This document shows positions 9,275 through 19,663 of a stretch of 64,000 bases of DNA, one piece after another; the first letter of the stretch is position 1; each line of letters starts with the position of its first letter. A program made the position numbers and the translations under genes. Below the pieces are notes generated by a model. The model was given only the letters and a program-made list of their open reading frames with translations. It made no database searches and had not been told where the DNA came from. Source of the stretch: Alteromonas sp. LMIT006 (GTDB lineage: Bacteria; Pseudomonadota; Gammaproteobacteria; Enterobacterales; Alteromonadaceae); assembly GCF_024300645.1 (NCBI RefSeq), contig NZ_CP101291.1:1922001-1986000 (forward strand), in the 5' to 3' direction.

Positions 9275-11089
9275 TTAAATATTTTTTACATTACGTGGAT
9301 AAAACGCATCCGGAGCATACGCTTTGTGAGCAAAGCTACGGGTATCTTTGTACGGTAGCTTCATAAAGCCAGAGATACCAAGGTCGTCGATTAAGGGTAA
9401 GCTTCGCATTAACCCCTCTAAATATGAAGTAAATAGTGGGGCTTTTTCGGTTTCAAACAAGGTGAGATTACTATGAATTTTAAGATGCTCTTCATGCACT
9501 TCAAAAATGAGGCATCCAGCATGGTGAATGTCATTCATTTTTTCAATGGTTTGGCGGATGATTTTAGGTAATTTTAGTTGCTCATCTGGGTCGTCGCCGT
9601 CTTCAAAATACGAATGTTGCTGCGAACTTTTATCCAAGCCTTCAAGGGCTTTGGTCACAAAAGGAATATATTGATTTGACTGCCCTACAAAAACACCGGA
9701 AGTATCTCGAGCGATATGTAATGTATCTTTGGCATCAAACAAACAGGCTTTAAAAATACCTTCTCGATGAATCGCTCGAGCTAAGGTGATCATGTTGTTG
9801 AGTGCCTGCTCAAACGCTTTCAATTGAAAGGGTTGATGTAACGTCAAATGCGAGTCGACAAAAATCCCATTGGCTTGCCAACGAATCGCTAATCCACCTA
9901 CTACGGGATACTTGGCCAAGCGACTGACTGCGGCGATAAACGCTTTTTCAGGATTGCCCATGCCTTGGAGATAGTGTTTGTAATACCTTGCAAACTGCGC
10001 ATCATCGCCCATGGCACTGTGTTCAATAGAACCATCTTGTTCTCGCAAAAAAGATTTGCGCGAGCTGTACACTACCGACTCAATATCGCGCTGACTGTCT
10101 TCAAGATAACAAGGGATCATCGCTTGATGAGTATCTTGAAGGCGCTGACTAAATACTAAATTTTGCAAATAATGTGTGTTGTTTTGTAAATACAACGCCC
10201 CACCCAATCGATGTTCAGACGCGTCATGAAATAACGCGTTGAGTAAATCTGCGCACATTTTGGGCAAACCGAGTGAATTTGGTGTAATCACTTGAAAGCC
10301 AAATCTTGCCCCTTGCGCTGAACATAAAGCATATACGGTACTGGCAAGTCCTTGATAATCAAACGCAGGGCTGGATAACCCACCATTAAGTTGCTCATCA
10401 CCGATAAAATACACATCGCCTAAACGTGCATTGGATGTGTGTGGGTCATGCGTCATAACAGATAACGCATCATCTGTGGTCGGTTCGCCATGCAAATCAG
10501 TCTGTGCAAACACACTGCTCCCCCAATCAATCAGCGACAAGTGCTTAGTTGCCTCATCCCACATCAAATTAGACGGTTTAATATCTCCGTGGATCATGGC
10601 ACGTCGTTCTGGATTACTGTGATGCAAATGCCTAAAAATATCGAGTAATTGCAGCATGATGGATACGGCCATGTCTGGCGAAATACGGCCATAGCGAATT
10701 GAGTATTGCTCCAGATCCATTCCCGGCGCGCGTTCCATCACCAGGATCGATTGCTTATTTACTTGCTCAAAGGCAATGCATTTGGGCACATTCGGATGCG
10801 CGACTTGACTGAGCATATACGCTTCTTCGGCCAATCGGTCGTGAATCGACTGAGGTAAATCAATACGGGTGAATTTAAACACCAATGCTTGACCTTGCGT
10901 GTCAGTCCCAGCAAAAGCAAACCCATATGCGCCTTTGCCGATGAGTTCGATATCGCGATAACCAAGTCGTTGTAACTCTCGTTCACAAAGCTGAAGCCAG
11001 TTTTTGATTTTTTGCGCATCCTGAGAGGCCAATAAATAGATTGATTGGTCCTCGGGAATGTAAAAATGCTGGATCTGATTGGGCTTCAT
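9275..11089 (-). CDS. Eukaryotic-type Ser/Thr protein kinase with an unrecognised C-terminal half
   Basis: The first ~290 of 604 residues form a Hanks-type kinase. The Gly-rich loop is IGKGAYGFAFAG (51-61), the ATP-binding lysine is K72 in LVFKFTR, and the catalytic loop is HGDIKPSN (167-174, so HGD in place of HRD). The metal-binding motif is DWG (188-190, in place of DFG). The Lys, catalytic Asp, Asn and metal-binding Asp are all present, so activity is plausible. Residues ~300-604 match no domain I recognise, contain no membrane segment and are rich in His/Gln/Leu; they may be a sensor or substrate-binding part. There is no PASTA domain, so it is not a PknB-type cell-wall sensor. It sits 12 bp after rlmJ and 14 bp before tesB. 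No partner phosphatase is nearby. Confidence 0.88.
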   Translation of the reverse strand: MKPNQIQHFYIPEDQSIYLLASQDAQKIKNWLQLCERELQRLGYRDIELIGKGAYGFAFAGTDTQGQALVFKFTRIDLPQSIHDRLAEEAYMLSQVAHPNVPKCIAFEQVNKQSILVMERAPGMDLEQYSIRYGRISPDMAVSIMLQLLDIFRHLHHSNPERRAMIHGDIKPSNLMWDEATKHLSLIDWGSSVFAQTDLHGEPTTDDALSVMTHDPHTSNARLGDVYFIGDEQLNGGLSSPAFDYQGLASTVYALCSAQGARFGFQVITPNSLGLPKMCADLLNALFHDASEHRLGGALYLQNNTHYLQNLVFSQRLQDTHQAMIPCYLEDSQRDIESVVYSSRKSFLREQDGSIEHSAMGDDAQFARYYKHYLQGMGNPEKAFIAAVSRLAKYPVVGGLAIRWQANGIFVDSHLTLHQPFQLKAFEQALNNMITLARAIHREGIFKACLFDAKDTLHIARDTSGVFVGQSNQYIPFVTKALEGLDKSSQQHSYFEDGDDPDEQLKLPKIIRQTIEKMNDIHHAGCLIFEVHEEHLKIHSNLTLFETEKAPLFTSYLEGLMRSLPLIDDLGISGFMKLPYKDTRSFAHKAYAPDAFYPRNVKNI

Positions 11090-11101
11090 CTAGTGAATAA
11101 T

Positions 11102-11962
11102 TTATTCCGGTGGTTTGTGCCAACAAGTCTGTATTGGTTTATCATCAGACGAGATATTCGCTATTTCAGCGACTTCTCGCATAGCATGAGAGACCGCCTC
11201 ATCGACCTGATATGGACAATTAAGTAACAGCATGCCACTGCCATACATACCGACATTGTGTTCATTGGGATGCGCACGAAATTCAATCGACCAGGCATTT
11301 TTGACCGGTAATCGCGCAAGTTCATCGCGCATTTGCTCACTTAATCCCGCTTTATCGCCTGCCCGTTCTGATAACAATGGATACCAGATGGCATAGCATG
11401 CGGTCGCCCATTTATTGTTTGCATTACTGACCGCTTGTATGACTTGGTCATACTCGTATTTATCTTCATAGGGGGGATCAATTAACACCAGACCGCGTTT
11501 ATGAATGGGGGGCACCAACGCCTTGAGTTGAGCAAAGCAATCTACTTGATAGGCATGAGCATTGGCTTTAAAAAGCGTATGAGACAATTCTGTAAACGCA
11601 CGAGGGTGTAATTCGCTGGCGTGTAGTTGATCCTGTTCACGTAACCAGTGATGCATCATAGCGACTGAACCGGCATAAAATCCTTGCTGATGATGAGCAT
11701 AAACTTGCTCTAAATACGCTAACAGCAATGGATCGGATACATTGTCACGATGCGCCAATAAACGCGCTACGCCCTCTTGATATTCAGGATTGTTGGACAG
11801 TTCTGGCGCATTGAGTGCATAGTGGCCCGAGCCTGCATGGGTGTCAATCAGCGTCGCAGGTTTGGCTTTTTTGGCCAAAAAATTCAAAATGGCCAAAAGC
11901 GATATGTGCTTGAGCACGTCAGCATGATTGCCAGCGTGATAAATATGTTGATAACTTAACAC
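11102..11962 (-). CDS. rlmJ: 23S rRNA (adenine-2030-N6)-methyltransferase RlmJ
   Basis: The 286-residue protein begins MLSYQHIYHAGNHADVLKH, the RlmJ hallmark. It has the SAM-binding segment LIDTHAGSGHYAL (38-50) and the amino-methyltransferase motif DPPY (162-165, in LIDPPYEDKYEY). RlmJ adds an N6-methyl group to A2030 of 23S rRNA. Length and motifs match the family. It is the first gene of a probable minus-strand unit rlmJ-kinase-tesB; a short 30-bp gap separates its start from the bkdB stop. Confidence 0.96.
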   Translation of the reverse strand: MLSYQHIYHAGNHADVLKHISLLAILNFLAKKAKPATLIDTHAGSGHYALNAPELSNNPEYQEGVARLLAHRDNVSDPLLLAYLEQVYAHHQQGFYAGSVAMMHHWLREQDQLHASELHPRAFTELSHTLFKANAHAYQVDCFAQLKALVPPIHKRGLVLIDPPYEDKYEYDQVIQAVSNANNKWATACYAIWYPLLSERAGDKAGLSEQMRDELARLPVKNAWSIEFRAHPNEHNVGMYGSGMLLLNCPYQVDEAVSHAMREVAEIANISSDDKPIQTCWHKPPE

Positions 11963-11992
11963 AAAGATTCCGTAAAGAAGTTTTGCAGTAGT

Positions 11993-13261
11993 TTATCGCA
12001 ATTCGCTTAACATCAATACAGGTTGCATCAAATATCGCATCCACGCATTATTGAATTGCACCATGGTAGCGCCATCAATCACTCGATGATCAGCCGACCA
12101 ATTTACGGTCATTATGTGCTGCGCTTCCACTTCGTCCAGCTCATTAAATCTGGGTATTTTTTGGATCTTACCTAACGCCACAATGGCCACTTCCGGATGA
12201 TTGATCACCGGTGTGGCGGTTAGGCCACCAATAGGACCGATGTTGCTGATGGTAATGGTGCCACCGGTGAACGCGTCAGGTGGCAAACGATTGTCCTTGG
12301 CTTGATGAATGAGCGTGTTCAGTTCCGTTGCGATGGCAAAAATCGACTTATCGTGCACCCCTTTGATGTTGGGCACAACCAAACCATTCGGTGTGGCGAT
12401 GGCAATGCCAATATTGTGCTCAGATAGGTATTCAATTTGAGTTTCATCGGCACTGACTCGACTGTTTAAAATGGGATATTCTTTCAGTGCCAACGATAAC
12501 GCTTTACAATAAAATGGTAACAACGACCATTTAATATTGCGCCTGGTAAATTCTGGAGTTAAAACGGCTTTGAGTTGCAGCATAGCATCCATTCGGCACT
12601 CATCAGAAACACTAAAATGCGGAATGGTTCGCACTGAGTGATTCATTTGTTTGAGCATAGCAGCTCTGATACCTTTGAGAGGTTCACTATACGTTGCCGA
12701 CGACTCAGGGTGTGCAAGGGGGGAAGAAGTAGTGGATGGTTTTAAATCTTCTTTGAGCACCCGTCCTTTTTTCCCACTGCCTTGTATTGAGGCCAAATCA
12801 ATGCCCATTTCTCTTGCGATACGACGCACGGCTGGACTAGCAATGGCTTTGCCAGATGTTCTTGGCCCTGAATTTTTAGGACCAGAATCTTTAGACACAG
12901 TGTCTTTTGAAACATCATTATGCCCTAAAGTGCCATGAGTTGTGCTCTGTGGAGCTAGCTGTTCTGATTGGTGCGATAATTCAGCCAATTGCATCGAAAA
13001 TAATGGTGCGTGTACTTTGGCAATTTCTCCTGCCTGATAATACAGTTTCTTGACTTTTCCCGAATACATCGCTGGAATTTGCACCGTGGCTTTATCGGTC
13101 ATGACCTCGGCAACGGGCTGGTCTTCAACGATATCCTCACCTTCTGCAACCAGCCATGTCAATAGTTCGCATTCAATAATGCCTTCACCAATATCCGGTA
13201 AAATAAACTCTTTCGTGATAGCCGATGTCTGCGTTTCAGATACGTTTTGTGTGGTTTGCAT
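11993..13261 (-). CDS. bkdB: Branched-chain 2-oxoacid dehydrogenase E2 (dihydrolipoyl acyltransferase)
   Basis: The 422-residue E2 has one lipoyl domain (about 15-95, lipoylated lysine K57 in MTDKATV). A Ser/Pro/Gly/Lys-rich linker with repeated SGP units lies at about 118-138, an E3-binding domain at 141-173 ([10 protein letters not shown] to KEDL), and a catalytic domain at about 193-422 with the motif DHRVIDG (391-397, H392). It transfers branched acyl groups from E1 to CoA, making isovaleryl-, isobutyryl- and 2-methylbutyryl-CoA. It follows E1-beta by 11 bp on the same strand. No lipoamide dehydrogenase (E3) gene is in the window, so E3 must be encoded elsewhere. An acetoin or pyruvate dehydrogenase E2 is less likely given the E1 sequences. 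Confidence 0.94.
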   Translation of the reverse strand: MQTTQNVSETQTSAITKEFILPDIGEGIIECELLTWLVAEGEDIVEDQPVAEVMTDKATVQIPAMYSGKVKKLYYQAGEIAKVHAPLFSMQLAELSHQSEQLAPQSTTHGTLGHNDVSKDTVSKDSGPKNSGPRTSGKAIASPAVRRIAREMGIDLASIQGSGKKGRVLKEDLKPSTTSSPLAHPESSATYSEPLKGIRAAMLKQMNHSVRTIPHFSVSDECRMDAMLQLKAVLTPEFTRRNIKWSLLPFYCKALSLALKEYPILNSRVSADETQIEYLSEHNIGIAIATPNGLVVPNIKGVHDKSIFAIATELNTLIHQAKDNRLPPDAFTGGTITISNIGPIGGLTATPVINHPEVAIVALGKIQKIPRFNELDEVEAQHIMTVNWSADHRVIDGATMVQFNNAWMRYLMQPVLMLSELR

Positions 13262-13272
13262 TTTTATTCTCC

Positions 13273-14250
13273 TTAAAAATGCACAGCGTGCATAATGGCC
13301 TCAAACGTTTTGAGTGCATCAGGCATATATTCTTTTTCGTGTGCCAACGGATAAGGGGTATCTAACCCGCAAACCCTTGCAATTGGCGCTTCGAGGTGCA
13401 AAAAGCATTCGCTTTGCACCACAGCAGCAATTTCACTGGCAAAGCCGCCGGTTAATGGCGCTTCGTGATTAATCAAGCAACGACCTGTTTTGATCACGGA
13501 TTGGCATACCGTTTCGCGATCCCATGGCAAGATGGATCGTAAATCAATAATTTCGCACGACACGCCATGAGACAGTGCTTTTTGCGCCGCTTGCTGAACG
13601 ACTTCAACTTGCGCCCCCCACGCCACCAACGTAATGTCACTACCCTCTTGTACCAGGTCCGCATGACCTAATGGCAATTCATAATCCATCTCAGGCACCT
13701 CTCCAACACTGGCTCGATACAGTCGTTTGGGCTCCATAAATAACACTGGATCATTTGCGCGAATACTGGACAACAAAAGACCTTTGGCTTGATACGGATT
13801 ACGCGGGATCACAACTTTGATCCCAGGTACGTGCGCAAAAAACGCTTCAGGCGATTGAGAGTGATAATGACCTCCCGCGATACCCCCACCGTAAGGCGTG
13901 CGAATGGTAAGCCCACCCACCGTAAATTGACCGCCCGAACGATAGCGAAACTTTGCCGTTTCATTCACAATTTGATCAAAGGCGGGATAGATATAATCGG
14001 CAAATTGTATTTCGGCAACGGGTTTGGCACCTTGTGCCGCTAAACCATTGGCAAATCCCAATATGCCTTGTTCAACTAGTGGCGTATTAAAACAGCGTGC
14101 TTTACCAAAAGTGCTTTGCAAATTGGAGGTTGCTCTAAATACACCGCCAAAATGTCCCACATCTTCGCCCATCACCATCACTCTTTCATCGGCCTTCATT
14201 GCAGTGTGCAGAGCTTGATTCACGGCTTGTAATAAATTGAGCTGTGCCAT
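13273..14250 (-). CDS. bkdA2: Branched-chain 2-oxoacid dehydrogenase E1 beta subunit
   Basis: The 325-residue protein is a transketolase-like pyrimidine-binding subunit, starting [18 protein letters not shown]. It has the cofactor-contacting segments [14 protein letters not shown] and [12 protein letters not shown] and the C-terminal [14 protein letters not shown] typical of 2-oxoisovalerate dehydrogenase beta. It pairs with the alpha subunit to decarboxylate the 2-oxoacids derived from Leu, Ile and Val with thiamine diphosphate. It sits between bkdA1 and bkdB with 11-bp gaps on both sides, a clear operon. Confidence 0.96.
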   Translation of the reverse strand: MAQLNLLQAVNQALHTAMKADERVMVMGEDVGHFGGVFRATSNLQSTFGKARCFNTPLVEQGILGFANGLAAQGAKPVAEIQFADYIYPAFDQIVNETAKFRYRSGGQFTVGGLTIRTPYGGGIAGGHYHSQSPEAFFAHVPGIKVVIPRNPYQAKGLLLSSIRANDPVLFMEPKRLYRASVGEVPEMDYELPLGHADLVQEGSDITLVAWGAQVEVVQQAAQKALSHGVSCEIIDLRSILPWDRETVCQSVIKTGRCLINHEAPLTGGFASEIAAVVQSECFLHLEAPIARVCGLDTPYPLAHEKEYMPDALKTFEAIMHAVHF

Positions 14251-14261
14251 TATTGAACTCC

Positions 14262-15509
14262 TTATCCTGGTTCATCAGAGGTGGTTTGCTGCGATGTTTT
14301 TGGGTAGGCTTCAGGGTATTTGTTGACATGCATTTGTAAGGCATCAAGTTGGTCTTGTAAATGAGGTTCAACCTGGGCATAAACATCGGTTACGATCTCA
14401 GCTAATGGTGCAATCGCTTGCTTTTCAGCAAATTTCACCGCAGCCAATAAGTCAGAACGCGTTTGAGTAATAAATCCATCTAAGGCTTTCTCATCTAGCC
14501 AACCGACGTGTTGCAAATATCGATGCATGCGCATGATGGGATCTTTTTCTCGCCACAGGGCTTCTTCATCGCGAGAGCGATAACCACTTGGATCATCAGA
14601 GGTAGAATGCGCAGCAAGGCGATATGTCATCGCTTCGATTAACACCGGACAATTATGTTTTAAAGCATAAGTACGAGCCTCTTTAGATGCGACAAACATA
14701 GCGAGTGCATCATTGCCATCGACTCGTATTGTGTGAACACCATATCCAATGCCCCTTGAGGCAATGCCATCGCCTTTAAATTGCTCATCCGCTGGAGTAG
14801 AAATGGCATATCCGTTGTTGCGACACAAAAAGATGCAAGGGCATTCTAATACTGCCGCCATATTAAGCCCAGCATGAAAGTCTCCTTCAGAGGCAGCCCC
14901 TTCACCAAAGAAACACAAGGTAATTGCGTCTTCGCCGGACATTTTTTGACCGTAGGCATAGCCTGCCGCTTGTGGGATTTGCGTACCGAGAGGAGACGAT
15001 ACGGTCATAAAATTAAGCGCTTTGTCGCCATAATGAATGGGCATTTGACGTCCTTTGTTGGGATCGAGTGCGTTAGAGAACATTTGATTCATAAACTGAA
15101 TGGCAGTATAGCCACGATACGCTAAGGCACCTTGTTCGCGATATTGCGTCATGATCATATCGCGCATTTCAACACCAGCAGTTGCCCCGACAATGGCGGC
15201 CTCTTCGCCAGTACACGCCAAATAAAAACTGATCCGCCCTTGCCGCTGAGCCCCCACCATTCTCTCGTCAAGGATGCGGGTAAAATGCATGGCATAAAAC
15301 AGCTTCATGGCAGTATCTTTATCCCAAGCATCGCGATATTGCACGTTGAGAATGTCGCCATTTGAATTTAATAATTGCAACATGGGCATGGGCGCAGATT
15401 GCTTATTGATAAGATTCACTGCTTGAGTTGCTGAGATTTGTGCCATATGATCGCGTTTGGAAACGGGATCCAAGGAATTTTTGGCTGTGCTTTGTGTGAT
15501 TTCTGACAT
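14262..15509 (-). CDS. bkdA1: Branched-chain 2-oxoacid dehydrogenase E1 alpha subunit
   Basis: The ~415-residue protein has the E1-alpha thiamine-diphosphate region [17 protein letters not shown] followed by the paired asparagines [10 protein letters not shown]. It also has [18 protein letters not shown], the phosphorylation-loop region typical of BCKDH alpha (AHSTSDD rather than the pyruvate dehydrogenase form). I chose the ATG at 15509 because AAAGAGG lies upstream at suitable distance; a TTG at 15554 would add 15 residues without a ribosome site. It is the first gene of bkdA1-bkdA2-bkdB, divergent from a MATE gene, so its promoter must lie in 15510-15663. Confidence 0.95.
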   Translation of the reverse strand: MSEITQSTAKNSLDPVSKRDHMAQISATQAVNLINKQSAPMPMLQLLNSNGDILNVQYRDAWDKDTAMKLFYAMHFTRILDERMVGAQRQGRISFYLACTGEEAAIVGATAGVEMRDMIMTQYREQGALAYRGYTAIQFMNQMFSNALDPNKGRQMPIHYGDKALNFMTVSSPLGTQIPQAAGYAYGQKMSGEDAITLCFFGEGAASEGDFHAGLNMAAVLECPCIFLCRNNGYAISTPADEQFKGDGIASRGIGYGVHTIRVDGNDALAMFVASKEARTYALKHNCPVLIEAMTYRLAAHSTSDDPSGYRSRDEEALWREKDPIMRMHRYLQHVGWLDEKALDGFITQTRSDLLAAVKFAEKQAIAPLAEIVTDVYAQVEPHLQDQLDALQMHVNKYPEAYPKTSQQTTSDEPG

Positions 15510-15663
15510 ATCTGCAACGCCTCTTTGTAACAAATATGTTAATAATATAGTCAAATTTCGTTAAGGTTTTATTCCATATTTTGCCCAGCTAGAAGACATA
15601 AATAGGATGTTTATTCTACTTTTTGGTTGTAACTGATAATATCCATCATTTAAGAGCATTCTT

Positions 15664-17010
15664 TTGACCGACACTCGCACACCTGCATCGCACTTATTGC
15701 ATCTGGCATGGCCATTGTTCATTGCGCTGATTACGCAAATGCTCATGGGCGTCGCCGATACGATAATGGCTGGACAATACAGCGCAGATGATATGGCTGC
15801 AATAGCTGTCGGTGTGTCCTTGATCAACCCGTTACAATTTTTTTTACAAGGCGTAGCCCTTGCCCTTGTGCCTCTTGTCGGGCATGCCGTTGGATCAGGG
15901 CAACCATACAAAATCCCAATATACGTTAGACACATGTTGCTGGTGGTCTTGACATTAAGTGTATTGGGAGCGAGTTTGCATTGGTATTTACCCAACATTC
16001 TCGGCTGGTTCAGTGTGCCAGATAATATGTACCCAATGACGTATGAATACGCACAATGGATGTTGTGGGGATTGCCTGGCTTTGCATTGTATCAAGTGGT
16101 TCGGCAAACTTGTGAAGGATTGGGTATTACCAAACCCACCATGTTAATTATGATCATAGGTTTGTGTTTGAACATTCCATTAAATGCGGTATTTGTCTAT
16201 GGCTTGGGCCCAATTCCTGCCTTCGGCGGCCCCGGTTGTGGTATTGCCAGCTTCATTGTGTATTGGCTCATGGCAATGATGACGGTTGCCTATACAAAAT
16301 ATGCGCAATTCATGAAACCTTATCACATATGGCAATTTGGCCAAATTAACCTTTCACAACTGGCTTTGGTGTTAAAACTGGGATTGCCTATTTCGTTTAC
16401 CTTACTGGCTGAAGTCACGCTTTTTGCTGCAGTGGCATTATTGGTTGCCCCCTTAGGCACCGTCCAAGTGGCAGCACATCAAATTGCGATTAATTTCTCA
16501 TCTTTGGTCTTTATGTTACCGCTCAGTATTGGCATGGCAACCGCTATTCGACTGGGACATCTGCACGGTGAAAATAACTCAGTTCAATGTCGACAGACGT
16601 TTTTTTCAGCCGTTAAATTAACAACGTCCATGTCACTGATTACCGCTGCTCTTACTGTCCTTACGGCTAGTACCATCGTTCAAATCTATACTTCTGATAG
16701 CAATATCTGGCCACTTGCGACCCAAGTGTTATTTTTGGGTGCCCTATTTCAAATCTCTGATGCCATTCAGGTGGTGTCTGGTAATGCACTGCGCGGATAC
16801 AAAGATACTAAATGGCTGTTTGGAATTTCGTTTACAAGTTATTGGGTGATTGGATTACCTCTAGGATACTGTTTAAGTTTGACTGACTTGCTATTGCCAG
16901 CACTGGGAGTAAGAGGATTTTGGATAGCGATTATTATTGGATTGACCTTTGCCGCAGTAGCCTACTCTGCTCGTATTCGATATTTTCACACACATTATTT
17001 ACATGTATAA
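15664..17010 (+). CDS. MATE family multidrug efflux protein (NorM/DinF-like)
   Basis: The 448-residue protein has about twelve transmembrane segments in two repeated halves. N-terminal motifs include ADTIMAGQYSADDMAAIAVG and the C-terminal half has GTVQVAAHQIAINFSSLVFM and GNALRGYKDTK, all MATE hallmarks. These exporters expel cationic drugs and dyes using Na+ or H+. The start is a TTG at 15664 supported by AAGAG seven bases upstream; no better ATG precedes the first helix. It is transcribed divergently from the bkd operon. The transported compound cannot be inferred. Confidence 0.93.
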   Translation: MTDTRTPASHLLHLAWPLFIALITQMLMGVADTIMAGQYSADDMAAIAVGVSLINPLQFFLQGVALALVPLVGHAVGSGQPYKIPIYVRHMLLVVLTLSVLGASLHWYLPNILGWFSVPDNMYPMTYEYAQWMLWGLPGFALYQVVRQTCEGLGITKPTMLIMIIGLCLNIPLNAVFVYGLGPIPAFGGPGCGIASFIVYWLMAMMTVAYTKYAQFMKPYHIWQFGQINLSQLALVLKLGLPISFTLLAEVTLFAAVALLVAPLGTVQVAAHQIAINFSSLVFMLPLSIGMATAIRLGHLHGENNSVQCRQTFFSAVKLTTSMSLITAALTVLTASTIVQIYTSDSNIWPLATQVLFLGALFQISDAIQVVSGNALRGYKDTKWLFGISFTSYWVIGLPLGYCLSLTDLLLPALGVRGFWIAIIIGLTFAAVAYSARIRYFHTHYLHV

Positions 17011-17113
17011 GATAGAGATTAAATAGATCAATACCAAAGTATAAATTTAAAAAAAACAATGTAGTGGTATGTTTGAACTATAATTAAATAATGATGACGA
17101 CCTTTTGATATTC

Positions 17114-17740
17114 ATGAACACCGTTTCAATTGACATAATCAACCCTTTTATCGTCTATTTTTTAGCGGCGTTCTACACTATTGTTGCGTTATTTTACACC
17201 GTTATTATCAAACTCAAAAAAAGCACTAGTTGCAGCAATACTTTAGTCAATATGGGGAAAACCCACTCGTTACATTGGTATAATCATGTCACATTTCGCG
17301 TATTTCGTATTGCTATATGGACTGCGTGTGTTGTGCAAGTGTTCCTACCGGAAATAAATTATTATCTAGGGCTTTTTGATGAATTGTTAAACCCTGTCGT
17401 GCAAACTATTGGGGTCAGTTTGATGATGATGGGTTTCAGTTTAGCGATTTACTGTAATTTAGTACTTGATAAATCATGGCGTTCGGGCATTGATCAAGAT
17501 TCTAAACCTGGTTTGGTTACTCATTTGATCTATGCACGTTCACGTAACCCCTCCTATCTTGGGGTAGCCACATCACAATTCGGATTTTTCATGGCATGGC
17601 CGACTGTGTTTAGTTTAGTGTGTTTGCTCGTAGGATTGATTGCTTTGCGAATACAAATTCACTTGGAAGAACAATTCTTGCTCGATTTATACAAAGACGA
17701 ATATAAGATGTATATAGAGAATGTACCTAGGTATATTTAA
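17114..17740 (+). CDS. Isoprenylcysteine carboxylmethyltransferase-family membrane protein
   Basis: The ~208-residue protein has four to five transmembrane helices and the C-terminal ICMT/PEMT-like motif: RSRNPSYLG followed by a hydrophobic segment and RIQIHLEEQFL. This SAM-binding region is shared by bacterial membrane methyltransferases of unknown substrate (ICMT-like, NnrU-like). I prefer the ATG at 17114; an upstream in-frame TTG at 17105 adds three residues. It follows the MATE gene by ~100 bp and ends 18 bp before a bidirectional terminator. The substrate is unknown; true prenyl-cysteine methylation is not expected in bacteria. Confidence 0.78.
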   Translation: MNTVSIDIINPFIVYFLAAFYTIVALFYTVIIKLKKSTSCSNTLVNMGKTHSLHWYNHVTFRVFRIAIWTACVVQVFLPEINYYLGLFDELLNPVVQTIGVSLMMMGFSLAIYCNLVLDKSWRSGIDQDSKPGLVTHLIYARSRNPSYLGVATSQFGFFMAWPTVFSLVCLLVGLIALRIQIHLEEQFLLDLYKDEYKMYIENVPRYI

Positions 17741-17758
17741 TGCATTTCAATGAGATAT

Positions 17759-17786
17759 AAAAAAAGCATCTAAAAGATGCTTTTTT
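17759..17786. terminator. Bidirectional intrinsic terminator
   Basis: GCATCT, a 3-base loop and AGATGC are flanked by a run of A on the left and a run of T on the right. It lies between the convergent ICMT-like gene (plus) and purC (minus) and can serve both strands. Confidence 0.88.
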
Positions 17787-17802
17787 CTTATCCTTAAACC
17801 GC

Positions 17803-18516
17803 TTAGAGAGCCAGACCTAAACGCTTAGCAACTTCAATATAGGTTTCCACAACCGAACCTAGACCTTGGCGGAAGCGGTCTTTATCCATCTTATTACGCG
17901 TCTCTTTATCCCATAAACGACATCCATCTGGACTGAATTCGTCGCCTAAAACAATATTTCCTTGACTATCCACACCAAACTCAAGTTTATAATCCACTAG
18001 CAACATATCACCTGAATCAAATAATTGGGTTAGCACATCATTGACTTTAAAGGTTAAGGCTTTCATCTTATCAATTTGGTCTTGAGTTGCCCATTCAAAC
18101 GCAATGATGTGATAATCATTGACCATAGGATCGTGCAACGCATCGTTCTTTAAGAAAAATTCAAACGTTGGCGGAGTCAGTGCAATCCCTTCCTCAACGC
18201 CTAAACGACGACATAAAGAACCCGCTGCGAAATTGCGTACCACGCACTCAACTGGGATCATATCGAGTTTTTTGACCACACATTCAGTGTCTGAAAGCAA
18301 TGATTCCACTTGCGTAGGTACACCAGCCGCTTCAAGCTTTTGCATAATAAAGTGATTGAATTTGTTATTCACCTCACCTTTGCGCTCAAGCTGCTCAATT
18401 TTTTCACCATCGAACGCAGAAGTATCATTGCGGAATTCCAAAATTAAGTGGTCAGGACTGTCAGTATAAAAAACAGTTTTTGCTTTACCACGGTATAGTT
18501 CATCAAGTTTTTGCAT
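17803..18516 (-). CDS. purC: SAICAR synthase (phosphoribosylaminoimidazole-succinocarboxamide synthase)
   Basis: The 237-residue protein starts [19 protein letters not shown] and has the conserved [24 protein letters not shown] and [12 protein letters not shown] segments of PurC. It joins aspartate to CAIR with ATP, the eighth step of purine synthesis. Length equals E. coli PurC. It is the last gene of dapA-bamC-purC, an order shared with E. coli, starting 11 bp after bamC. I found no convincing PurR-type operator directly upstream. Confidence 0.97.
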   Translation of the reverse strand: MQKLDELYRGKAKTVFYTDSPDHLILEFRNDTSAFDGEKIEQLERKGEVNNKFNHFIMQKLEAAGVPTQVESLLSDTECVVKKLDMIPVECVVRNFAAGSLCRRLGVEEGIALTPPTFEFFLKNDALHDPMVNDYHIIAFEWATQDQIDKMKALTFKVNDVLTQLFDSGDMLLVDYKLEFGVDSQGNIVLGDEFSPDGCRLWDKETRNKMDKDRFRQGLGSVVETYIEVAKRLGLAL

Positions 18517-18527
18517 GGGTTGCTCGA

Positions 18528-19637
18528 TTAAATATCTAAATTATCAAGGGCAAAGTTTTCCGCTATAATAGGGAAAATCTCTGACGTTTTTGCCGCACTA
18601 AACGGCTGACTTGTTTCATCCTTGAATGTAATACTGGTTTTATTGGCACTGAGTGCTTTGACGGTTATCCGATAATCATCTTCAGTCAATGGTAATTGCT
18701 CGTTCGAGCCAAACCAACCACTGAACCAAGAACTTTCACTAGGCTGATAATTAACGAAGACAAGACCGTTTGATTTGTCTAAATCTTTCACATTAAAGCC
18801 TAACTTACGTAACACCAACTGAAATTTTGGCCAAACAATATCGTACTCTGAATCCAAAACAATCGCACCGTTGCCATCCGCATCAAAACCGAGTTCAGCC
18901 ATGATCCCTGAACGAATTTGAGCAAGGCGTTGCTGACTTTCTATTTTTTGCTCTAGAGAATACTGACGAATAATGCCGTTGAGCAACTCAGCCTCTAATT
19001 CACGTTTCAGGAACGGATCGATATTATCAACTAGGTCAGCCCCATCAGCTACCACCAAATCAGTTAATGTAACAGATAACCGAGCGGTTCGACCATGTGA
19101 GGCTGGCTCAATGTTAAGTGAAAAACGCTTACCAACTTCTTGGCTTTCATCGCCAAAATCATACCAAGCCTTGTCACCTGATTCATTGGTCAAAATCCAA
19201 TCAGTAGTTATGACATTACCTGCTTGGCTCGGAATACTGAATCCGATAGATTCATTTTGCAGGTGAGTGAATACTCGACGAAGCACTAAATCACGGATGT
19301 CGGACTCGTCATCTAACTTATCAAACACTGCTGAAGTCAGCGTTTGGGCTTCTTCAAGATAAGTCCCTTGTGCAGTAGCCAACACCAGCGCCGGTGCAAC
19401 AACAGGTAGGTCTTCGCCATAGAGGTGATTTACTTGGTTGCTGATAGGAGGGATCTGATAATCGGTATTGACAACTGGTTTGTCTAACCCATCTGGAATA
19501 AGTAATGGCTTAGGCGCAGGTGTCTCAAGGTAAGCTTTGCTACCAGACGCCGTACGACGCTCATCAACGCTTGAACAAGCAAACAATGCACATGAAACAC
19601 ATAAACCAAGCAACGCTCGCTGTGTGGGTTGTCGCAT
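18528..19637 (-). CDS. bamC: Outer-membrane assembly lipoprotein BamC (NlpB)
   Basis: The 369-residue protein has a lipoprotein signal peptide with lipobox LFAC (acylated Cys at residue 21) and the unstructured BamC N-terminal region. Two helix-grip domains follow; the C-terminal one includes [19 protein letters not shown] and the last ~60 residues. BamC is an accessory lipoprotein of the BAM complex, binding BamD through its unstructured N-terminus. Sequence conservation in BamC is low, so assignment rests on these traits and on its place between dapA and purC, as in E. coli. It is ~25 residues longer than the E. coli protein. Confidence 0.9.
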   Translation of the reverse strand: MRQPTQRALLGLCVSCALFACSSVDERRTASGSKAYLETPAPKPLLIPDGLDKPVVNTDYQIPPISNQVNHLYGEDLPVVAPALVLATAQGTYLEEAQTLTSAVFDKLDDESDIRDLVLRRVFTHLQNESIGFSIPSQAGNVITTDWILTNESGDKAWYDFGDESQEVGKRFSLNIEPASHGRTARLSVTLTDLVVADGADLVDNIDPFLKRELEAELLNGIIRQYSLEQKIESQQRLAQIRSGIMAELGFDADGNGAIVLDSEYDIVWPKFQLVLRKLGFNVKDLDKSNGLVFVNYQPSESSWFSGWFGSNEQLPLTEDDYRITVKALSANKTSITFKDETSQPFSAAKTSEIFPIIAENFALDNLDI

Positions 19638-19663
19638 AATGACCCTTTATTATTGTATTAATT

